Assembly (NCBI GenBank): GCA_900554715.1
Contig: USIN01000034.1
Span: forward strand, 1-12,778
Source: an uncultured Bacteroidales bacterium
GTDB taxonomy: Bacteria; Bacteroidota; Bacteroidia; Bacteroidales; Muribaculaceae
DNA length: 12,778 nt
Reading direction: 5' to 3'
A model generated the notes under the pieces. The model had not been told where the DNA came from, made no database searches, and worked only from the letters and a program-made list of their open reading frames with translations. The translations under genes were made by a program, and so were the position numbers. Every line of letters starts with the position of its first letter. Within the stretch, counting starts at the first letter, position 1. This document shows, in pieces, positions 7,743-12,276 of this stretch.

Positions 7743-8639
7743 TCAGAGTCTGAATCCGCTGAATGCGTTCTCTTTCTTGGGTACTGACTTGAATACGAGC
7801 GTCTGTCCGTTGTCGAGAGCAGCCTTGACTTCCTTGTTGCCTTTTTTGATTTTCGCTGAAGAAATATCATCACCGTCGACTGACACGATTTCGCATTCAC
7901 CGATAACCTTGGTAGATTTACGGCCTGCAATCTCCCGGAGGATGCACACCTCGAAACGGTCTTTTTCAGCTACGCCGTGTGTAGTGCCGATGTTCAGATA
8001 AACAGAGTTGACTTTGTCGCCTTTGACTTCGTTGCATTCGAGAAGTGAGCCGTAGATAGGGAAGGCTTCCTGAATGAACGGCACGACGCCTTTGATGGCA
8101 TTGCGGCATACTTTTGTCACGGCCTCGTCAGGAGTGTTGGCTGTCTCCATATTGAGCAGTTCACCGCCATGCTTTAGCGTTTTGGTCAGAACGAGCTTAC
8201 CGTCATTAGGGTTGATTACCTTGAGTGTATATGATAGCTGGCCTGTATAGTATTTACTGCCGTCGTCAGTCGTTTTTTCTTCGATGTTCAGAGAGGCAAT
8301 GCGGCCCTGGATAAGGTAGTTGGCGCCCTGTTGCGACATTACTTTCAGACGGTCGGCGTCGTCGCCGGCATCAACGCCTTCTGCGCGGCGCGAAGCCTCG
8401 ATTGCGAGTGCATCCTGTGTGTCGACGTCAATAAGTTCGACTCGGTTGGTGTTAGTGATACCCTCCATAACGTAGCTGCGGAGCTGTTCGGCGCAGGCAA
8501 ACGGGATGTTTGTCGGGCGCCAGAAATAATCGATCAGAACGTTTGGTTTTCCTTTTGTGTCTTCGGCCTTAGATGTAAAAGGCATTGCAGCAGCCATAAA
8601 AGCAAGCACTGACAAGGCTGTAGTTTTAAATAAATTCAT
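7743..8639 (-). CDS. Exported CsgG/TolB-like protein with a FlgT-C-like tail (operon gene A)
   Basis: A 298-residue protein and the first gene of the operon. MNLFKTTALSVLAFMAAAMPFTSKA is a signal peptide cleaved before ED, with no Cys for lipidation, unlike true CsgG. Residues 32-190 follow the CsgG/LpoB pattern: KPNVLIDYFWRP, a helix with CAEQLRSYVMEGI, RVELIDVDTQDAL, QGANYLIQGRIASLNIEEK, then YTGQLSYTLKVINPNDGKLVLTKTLKHGG and an Ala-rich helix. Residues 205-288 form a separate domain, SVYLNIGTTHGVAEKDRFEVCIL, then IGECEIVSVDGDDISSAKI and NGQTLVF. Its N-[IL]-G-x-x-x-G-V-x-x-x-D-x-F-x-V core is typical of the C-terminal domain of FlgT and of tails on several CsgG-like proteins. The translated ATG at 8639 sits about 40 nt downstream of a TAAATTTG box. 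Alternatives are an LpoB-like cell-wall synthase activator or a component of an envelope ring. Confidence 0.85.
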   Translation of the reverse strand: MNLFKTTALSVLAFMAAAMPFTSKAEDTKGKPNVLIDYFWRPTNIPFACAEQLRSYVMEGITNTNRVELIDVDTQDALAIEASRRAEGVDAGDDADRLKVMSQQGANYLIQGRIASLNIEEKTTDDGSKYYTGQLSYTLKVINPNDGKLVLTKTLKHGGELLNMETANTPDEAVTKVCRNAIKGVVPFIQEAFPIYGSLLECNEVKGDKVNSVYLNIGTTHGVAEKDRFEVCILREIAGRKSTKVIGECEIVSVDGDDISSAKIKKGNKEVKAALDNGQTLVFKSVPKKENAFSGFRL

Positions 8640-8687
8640 TAGATTAAAGTTTTTACTGAGTTAATAGTTTTCATTTTAATATGATTG

Positions 8688-8695
8688 CAAATTTA
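8688..8695 (-). promoter_or_regulatory. Bacteroidetes -7 promoter box for the six-gene operon
   Basis: The minus strand reads TAAATTTG, an exact match to TAnnTTTG, about 49 nt upstream of the gene A start. The -33 position (19-21 nt further upstream) holds a run of G instead of TTTG; a TTTG does occur at 8708-8711 but with only a 12-nt spacer. The lack of a -33 box suggests a regulated or weak promoter. Confidence 0.6.
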
Positions 8696-8698
8696 AAT

Positions 8699-8712
8699 AT
8701 TTGTTTACAAAT
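8699..8712. promoter_or_regulatory. Short inverted repeat next to the -7 box, possible operator
   Basis: ATTTGT, two bases, ACAAAT form a perfect 6-bp inverted repeat lying between the -7 box (8688-8695) and the expected -33 position of the minus-strand operon. A protein bound here would overlap RNA polymerase. AT-rich repeats of this size also arise by chance. Confidence 0.3.
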
Positions 8713-8714
8713 TA

Positions 8715-8721
8715 CCCCCCC
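8715..8721. repeat. C7 homopolymer at the -33 position of the operon promoter
   Basis: Seven consecutive C on the plus strand (G7 on the minus strand) begin 19 nt upstream of the TAAATTTG box, exactly where a -33 element would lie. G/C runs of this kind can slip in length during replication; at 7 bases the rate would be modest. Confidence 0.55.
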
Positions 8722-8736
8722 GATTGCTAAAATGTG

Positions 8737-8750
8737 TTAAATATATTTAA
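8737..8750. promoter_or_regulatory. 14-bp perfect palindrome, possible operator
   Basis: TTAAATATATTTAA is its own reverse complement and lies between the two divergent promoter candidates, about 55-70 nt upstream of the predicted start of the minus-strand transcript. AT-only sequence lowers its significance. Confidence 0.25.
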
Positions 8751-8792
8751 TATGTCGGTCTTGCTCCCCTGTCACGCGGTTTTACGAAGATA

Positions 8793-8811
8793 ATTGACCC
8801 GCATTGACCCG
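8793..8811. promoter_or_regulatory. Tandem ATTGACCCG repeat with 10-bp period, candidate activator site
   Basis: ATTGACCCG occurs at 8793-8801 and again at 8803-8811, one helical turn apart. A degraded third unit (AATGACGAT, 8813-8821) continues the phase. The array ends just upstream of the -33 position expected for the plus-strand TATATTTG box, which has no recognisable -33 motif. That geometry suits a response regulator or other activator binding one face of the helix. Which regulator binds is unknown. Confidence 0.45.
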
Positions 8812-8843
8812 AAATGACGATTCTATAATACAATTATTATGTG

Positions 8844-8851
8844 TATATTTG
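8844..8851 (+). promoter_or_regulatory. Bacteroidetes -7 promoter box for the TonB-domain gene pair
   Basis: TATATTTG matches TAnnTTTG exactly and lies 22 nt before the ATG at 8874, giving a leader of roughly 15 nt. No TTTG is present 19-21 nt upstream. The box excludes the GTG at 8841 as a start codon because it would lie upstream of the transcript start. Confidence 0.6.
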
Positions 8852-8873
8852 TCAAAACTTTAACAGTATCATT

Positions 8874-9281
8874 ATGAAAATGAAATTTACTCTCTTTTTA
8901 CTGCTAATTATTATGGCGATGCCACTGAGTGCTCAGACAGTGGGCGCGACTGATAACGAGCCGGTCTATAATATGGCGATGGTGCAACAGCAGCCGAAGT
9001 TCCCGGGAGGAGCATCAGAGATGTATAAATGGCTCGCTGACAATGTGAAATATTCGGCCGAAGCAGCAAATGAAGAAGTCCAGGGCAAGGTAATTGTTGA
9101 GTTTGTAATCACTAAGACAGGCAAGACCGATAAAGTGCGCGTCCTCCGCGGGCTTCATCCCGCACTCGACCAAGAAGCCCTGCGCGTCATCAAAGCCATG
9201 CCCGCCTGGACTCCCGGCAAACAAAACGGTCAACCAGTCAACGTCTCTTACACCCTGCCAATCACCTTCAGACAACAGTAA
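8874..9281 (+). CDS. Small exported TonB C-terminal-domain protein, copy 1
   Basis: A 135-residue protein. MKMKFTLFLLLIIMAMPLSAQ looks like a cleavable signal peptide (Ala-Gln at the end) rather than the uncleaved anchor of a true TonB. The rest is essentially one TonB C-terminal domain: QQQPKFPGGASEMYKWLADNVKY with the FPGG motif at 43-46, then GKVIVEFVITKTGKTDKVRVLRG, LDQEALRVIKAMPAWTPGKQNGQPV and YTLPITF. All the conserved landmarks of the family are intact. The Pro/Lys-rich periplasm-spanning segment found in energy-transducing TonB is absent. In Bacteroidetes this domain also occurs in proteins not proven to drive transport. I chose the ATG at 8874 because it opens the signal peptide and lies downstream of the promoter box. 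Copy 2 follows after 28 nt. Confidence 0.9.
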   Translation: MKMKFTLFLLLIIMAMPLSAQTVGATDNEPVYNMAMVQQQPKFPGGASEMYKWLADNVKYSAEAANEEVQGKVIVEFVITKTGKTDKVRVLRGLHPALDQEALRVIKAMPAWTPGKQNGQPVNVSYTLPITFRQQ

Positions 9282-9309
9282 TTTTGGCAAACGGTAAATC
9301 TCATTGATT

Positions 9310-9708
9310 ATGAAAACAAGATTAAAATTCATTTTGATACTCTTGATGGTGATGCTGTCGCTCAGTGTCAATGCGATTAAACCGGATAAAACATACGAAT
9401 TATCAGAGGTCGACCAACAGCCCGAATTCCCCGGAGGCGATACGGCGATGTATAAGTGGATTGCCGATAGTCTTACATGGAATAGTGATGTGTATCTATC
9501 AGGAATAGTTATTGGAGAATTTTGCATAGCTGAAGACGGCACGGTCGAAGATGTCAGAATCAAACGGGGCCTCTATCCACCTTTCGACGATATGATATTA
9601 AAAAAGAAATCATCAATGCCGAAATGGCGCGCCGCCACAATCTCAGGCAAACCCGTTAAAGTCACCCGCATCCTTCCCATAAAAATCGAATCCCCGAAAT
9701 ACCAATAA
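9310..9708 (+). CDS. Small exported TonB C-terminal-domain protein, divergent copy 2
   Basis: A 132-residue paralogue of the preceding gene. The ATG at 9310 starts MKTRLKFILILLMVMLSLSVNA, a signal peptide; a TTG two codons earlier is in frame but unlikely. DQQPEFPGGDTAMYKWIADSLTW matches copy 1 well and keeps FPGG. GIVIGEFCIAEDGTVEDVRIKRGLYP keeps the central hairpin. The later half has drifted: the LD-x-EALR helix is replaced by FDDMILKKKSS, W-x-PGKQNG by WRAATISGKPV, and the final strand reads RILPIKIESP. Length and frame are intact, so it is not an obvious pseudogene. It is probably co-transcribed with copy 1, with a terminator 23 nt after the stop. It most likely arose by tandem duplication and may have changed partner. 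Confidence 0.85.
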   Translation: MKTRLKFILILLMVMLSLSVNAIKPDKTYELSEVDQQPEFPGGDTAMYKWIADSLTWNSDVYLSGIVIGEFCIAEDGTVEDVRIKRGLYPPFDDMILKKKSSMPKWRAATISGKPVKVTRILPIKIESPKYQ

Positions 9709-9730
9709 CACCGTAGACTTAATAACTAAT

Positions 9731-9758
9731 AAAAGCTGCCATGACGGTAGCTTTTTTT
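9731..9758 (+). terminator. Rho-independent terminator of the TonB-domain gene pair
   Basis: AAAAGCTGCC (9731-9740) pairs with GGTAGCTTTT (from 9746) across a 5-nt loop, with one G-T wobble, and runs into seven T (9752-9758). It is positioned just after the second gene and oriented to end its transcript. Confidence 0.88.
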
Positions 9759-10064
9759 GTGGCAGAGCGCGGTTCGAACCTTTATCACAAAATATGATTG
9801 CTTTGTAGCAATCGTAGATTTGCCGATTTACTCATAGCCCTGACCGCCGTAGGCGTTCAGGGTAAAATTGCGTCATCTCAAATCACGGCGCCCGAAGGCC
9901 GCCGATTGAAGCAGAACTACAGGAGGCAAAAGCGCCACCGCTAACGCGATTCCAATAGCCCCGGAATTGTCAAACCCCCCGCTGTGGTCCGCGTAACCGC
10001 GCCCCTTGCACGGGCCTAATGAACTGTCGCCGCTACGCGGCTTGCTCAGCCGCACGAGGTTATC

Positions 10065-10103
10065 GAATTTATCGAAAAAAAATCGGGGGAACAAGCGATT
10101 GAG
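10065..10103. repeat. 39-nt direct repeat, copy 1
   Basis: GAATTTATCGAAAAAA, then [A/G]ATCGG and a 17-nt segment ending GCGATTGAG, recurs 54 nt downstream at 10119-10157. The first 22 bases differ at one position; the second part is less conserved except for GCGATTGAG. Confidence 0.75.
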
Positions 10104-10118
10104 TCTCCTGGTAATATT

Positions 10119-10157
10119 GAATTTATCGAAAAAAGATCGGAGGCTCAGGCGATTGAG
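10119..10157. repeat. 39-nt direct repeat, copy 2
   Basis: Second copy of the repeat at 10065-10103, same orientation, with a 15-nt spacer between the copies. Its end runs into the GCCGC/GCGGC hairpin at 10157-10170. Confidence 0.75.
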
Positions 10158-10231
10158 CCGCGGTAGCGGCGGCACTTGTGCAGGCGATATGGATCTACGG
10201 CTTTAGCCGTAGGCAGCGAACGCGCTTGGTT

Positions 10232-10251
10232 CCAAGGGCTGAAGCCCTTGG
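10232..10251. repeat. 20-nt near-perfect palindrome CCAAGGGCT-GA-AGCCCTTGG
   Basis: Nine-base arms around a 2-nt centre. An upstream CTTGG (10225-10229) can compete for CCAAG (10232-10236), so two mutually exclusive hairpins are possible in a transcript. It lies in the hairpin-rich region. Confidence 0.7.
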
Positions 10252-10358
10252 TCCATAGGCTGCATCCTGAAGACTGCGGTCCCATAAAGGTGGTAGTAAT
10301 CGCTTGGATGATACTGCGATAGGCTACCGCCTATCGCATCTCGGGACTTTTTTTGGAT

Positions 10359-10389
10359 AAAAAACCTCCGGGGCGGGGCCTCGGAGGTT
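10359..10389 (-). terminator. Rho-independent terminator of the aspS-nif3-zinc-ribbon operon
   Basis: AACCTCCG (10363-10370) pairs perfectly with CGGAGGTT (10382-10389) around an 11-nt G/C-rich loop. On the minus strand the stem continues into a run of T (A at 10359-10364 on the plus strand). It lies 29 nt after the stop of the zinc-ribbon gene. Confidence 0.88.
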
Positions 10390-10418
10390 ATGTGGAGGAT
10401 GATGTTGCAGATCGGGGA

Positions 10419-11183
10419 TTATGATTCGGCGACGCCGGCAAGGGCGGGGTCAATCATGATACGGCCGCAGTATTCACAGACGATGACCTTTTTGTGAAGA
10501 CGGATTTCCATCTGCTTCTGCGGGGGAATGCGGTTGAAACAGCCGCCACAGGCGTTACGCTGCACATAGACGATGCCGAGACCGTTGCGGGCGTTCTTGC
10601 GGATGCGCTTGAAAGCCGTGAGGGTGCGCTCGTCAATCTGAGGTTCGAGAGCTTTGGCTTTTTCGCGGAGGTTCTCTTCTTCCTGACGTGTCTCGCTGAC
10701 GATTTCGTCAAGCTCGTTGCGCTTTTCGTCGAGAATGTGGGTCATGTCGGCGAGTTTCTCGCGTGTGGTCTCGATTTCGGCCTTTTTGTTCTCGATGGCG
10801 CGGCTATATTCGTTGATATGTTTTTCGGCAAGCTCAATCTCAAGTGACTGGAACTCGACTTCCTTGGTGAGAAGGTCAAACTCGCGGTTGTTGCGAACGT
10901 TATCGAGCTGTTCCTTGTATTTGTCAATCAGCGTGCGGCAAGAGTTGATTTTCTCTTTTTCTGCAACGAGGCTGTTGTTAAGCTCGTCGATTTCACGCGA
11001 ATAGTTTTCGACACGTGTCTGCAGGCCGGCAATGTTGTCTTCAAGATCTTTGACTTCGAGGGGAAGCTCGCCGCGGATAGTCTTGATGCGGTCGATTTCC
11101 GAGAGAATTGTCTGCAGCTCGTAGAGAGATTTCAGACGCTGCTCGACGCTTGAGGTTTGCTCGTTTTTGTTATCGATAGCCAT
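10419..11183 (-). CDS. C4-type zinc-ribbon / coiled-coil protein (DUF164, CT398-like family)
   Basis: A 254-residue cytoplasmic protein without a signal peptide. Residues 10-195 are a long charged coiled coil (for example LKDLEDN-type heptads, ENKKAEIETTREKLADMTHILDEKRNELDEIV). The C-terminal domain is a zinc ribbon: C212 and C215 in ACGGCFNRIPPQ, C236 and C239 in VCEYCGRIMIDP, with the family's characteristic NRIPPQ between the Cys pairs. This architecture matches the bacterial zf-RING_7/DUF164 family, including Chlamydia CT398 and Helicobacter HP0958. Members have been linked to RpoN and secretion or flagellar factors; a role in this organism is not known. It starts 3 nt after the stop of nif3, so the two are translationally linked, and it ends the operon. 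Length is typical of the family. Confidence 0.93.
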   Translation of the reverse strand: MAIDNKNEQTSSVEQRLKSLYELQTILSEIDRIKTIRGELPLEVKDLEDNIAGLQTRVENYSREIDELNNSLVAEKEKINSCRTLIDKYKEQLDNVRNNREFDLLTKEVEFQSLEIELAEKHINEYSRAIENKKAEIETTREKLADMTHILDEKRNELDEIVSETRQEEENLREKAKALEPQIDERTLTAFKRIRKNARNGLGIVYVQRNACGGCFNRIPPQKQMEIRLHKKVIVCEYCGRIMIDPALAGVAES

Positions 11184-11186
11184 GTA

Positions 11187-12272
11187 TTAAATATATTTTA
11201 TTGGATTTTGTTCTGTTTCTGAATAATAGGTTGCAAAGTTAGGAAATTTTTCTTTAATAACGCGATAAAAAATCTCTTTTGTGCATGATTCGCTCTCATA
11301 ATGGCCTATGTCGATGATGAGAATGTCGTTTCCATAGTCGACAAAGTCGTGATAGCGTATGTCTGACGAGATGTAGGCCTGAGCGCCGCCACGCAGCGCC
11401 GTGCCTATAAATTCGCCGCCCGATCCGCCGCACATCGCTATGCGTCTGATCGGGGTGTCGCTTGCGGCTAATGCCGAACAGCGCGCTGTCGGCGAAGCAA
11501 ATGCGTCCTTAACTTTTGCAATCAGCTGGGCCGGCGTAACGGCTTGGTCGAAGACGGCCCGCAGGCCGAGACCTATGCGACGGTCAGTGCCCTCGATATT
11601 CGTGTAGCTGAACCCGCGGAGACGGTCGCCGAGCGATTCGGCGAGACGGTCGCCTATAGCTGCGGCATTTGCGCGGGCAGTCACGGCCGTGATGACCGTG
11701 ACGTCGCGGTCGCTCACGTCGGCAAGAGGTTCGGCCGAGGCAAGGGGCATGGCGCTGCAGACGGCATCTGCCGCAACAGCCCTGACTTCGCTGAGGCCGT
11801 ATGTGTCGGCGAGGTCAAAGAAGGAGAGAAGGGCTGTCTGCGCCGCATAACGGTCGACCGTAGCCGAAACTCTGACGCTTAGACCGCGCAAAGGCGACAG
11901 CACGCCCTCGGGACGCGCGCCAAGGCGACGCGCCATCTCATAGCTCACGCCGCCGACAGCGCTGTCGGCGGCAGTGTGCGACGAGTAGACGGTGATGCCG
12001 TTCTTTATTGCCAGAGCGACAGCCTCTTCGACGGGAGTGTTGCCCGTGATGTGCTTGAGGCCTTTGAATATCAGGGGATGATGCGACACGATGAGGTTGC
12101 AGCCGCGGCCGACGGCCTCACGCACGACGGCGGGAGTGACGTCGACACACAGCAGCACGCCGTTGCAGTCGGCCCGACGCGAGCCTACCTGAAGGCCGGT
12201 GTTGTCCCAGCTTTCCTGAAGCGACGGCGGCGCAAACTCTTCAATCGCCGATATGATGTTGCCGGTGAGCAT
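11187..12272 (-). CDS. Nif3-like dinuclear metal centre protein (YbgI / GTP cyclohydrolase I type 2 family)
   Basis: A 361-residue protein. The ATG at 12272 begins MLTGNIISAIEEFAPPSLQESWDNTGLQVG, the classic N-terminus of the family, 4 nt after the aspS stop; the open frame further upstream merely overlaps aspS. Metal ligands visible are H64 and H65 in VSHHPLIFKG, D103 in SSHTAADSAVGG, and H324 and E328 in GHYESE near the C-terminus. The middle of about 130 residues is the extra PII-like insert domain found in the long members, and the length fits that subgroup. These proteins form toroidal hexamers with two metals per subunit; a GTP cyclohydrolase activity has been proposed for some, but the general role is unsettled. 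The usual H-T-N-x-D loop is H-T-A-A-D here. The gene sits between aspS and the zinc-ribbon gene. Confidence 0.95.
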   Translation of the reverse strand: MLTGNIISAIEEFAPPSLQESWDNTGLQVGSRRADCNGVLLCVDVTPAVVREAVGRGCNLIVSHHPLIFKGLKHITGNTPVEEAVALAIKNGITVYSSHTAADSAVGGVSYEMARRLGARPEGVLSPLRGLSVRVSATVDRYAAQTALLSFFDLADTYGLSEVRAVAADAVCSAMPLASAEPLADVSDRDVTVITAVTARANAAAIGDRLAESLGDRLRGFSYTNIEGTDRRIGLGLRAVFDQAVTPAQLIAKVKDAFASPTARCSALAASDTPIRRIAMCGGSGGEFIGTALRGGAQAYISSDIRYHDFVDYGNDILIIDIGHYESESCTKEIFYRVIKEKFPNFATYYSETEQNPIKYI

Positions 12273-12276
12273 CGTA

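Larger units (their letters stand above)
8640..8873. other. Divergent intergenic regulatory region
   Basis: The 234 bases separate the six-gene operon from the TonB-domain pair. They hold two back-to-back TAnnTTTG boxes, two AT-rich inverted repeats, the C7 tract and the phased ATTGACCCG repeat, each listed separately. No small ORF with a credible start is present. Confidence 0.7.
9759..10358. repeat. Gene-free region filled with REP-like hairpins
   Basis: About 600 bases with no credible gene but an unusual density of short perfect inverted repeats. They are at 9796-9813 (GATTGCT/AGCAATC, followed by GTAG), 9838-9862 (CCCTGA-CGCC/GGCG-TCAGGG, GTAG across the loop), 9886-9904 (CGGCG/CGCCG) and 10029-10041 (GCCGC-TAC-GCGGC). 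Further ones are at 10157-10170 (GCCGC-GGTA-GCGGC), 10195-10212 (CTACGGCT/AGCCGTAG), 10232-10251 (CCAAGGGCT/AGCCCTTGG) and 10316-10337 (GCGATAGGC-TACC-GCCTATCGC). GTAG or CTAC next to or inside most hairpins resembles the tetranucleotide tag of REP elements mobilised by RAYT (IS200-like) transposases. No transposase is in the window. Open frames here are short and repeat-driven. A structured non-coding RNA is an alternative. Confidence 0.6.

Noticed and set aside
3976..8639. Lipoprotein status of the CsgG/LPP20-like proteins
   Set aside because: CsgG and LPP20 relatives are often lipoproteins, but the Cys residues in these signal regions are preceded by Leu or are absent, so no lipobox is supported.
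9015..9563. 182-codon minus-strand open frame antisense to the TonB-domain genes
   Set aside because: It is the complement of two well-supported genes and contains no recognisable domain.
9766..9780. GCGCGGTTCGAACC, similar to a tRNA T-arm
   Set aside because: Only the 10-base palindrome GGTTCGAACC fits; the 3' stem and acceptor do not follow, and no anticodon arm is upstream. Not a tRNA, and too little to call an integration site.
10065..10157. CRISPR array
   Set aside because: Only two imperfect copies, A-rich repeat, a short 15-nt spacer and no cas genes in the window.
9873..10175. 100-codon minus-strand open frame with a hydrophobic segment
   Set aside because: It covers the hairpins and both 39-nt direct repeats, which produce its repeated FFDKF segments. 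No start-site context or family is visible. It would be worth reconsidering only if homologues with selection on amino acids were found.
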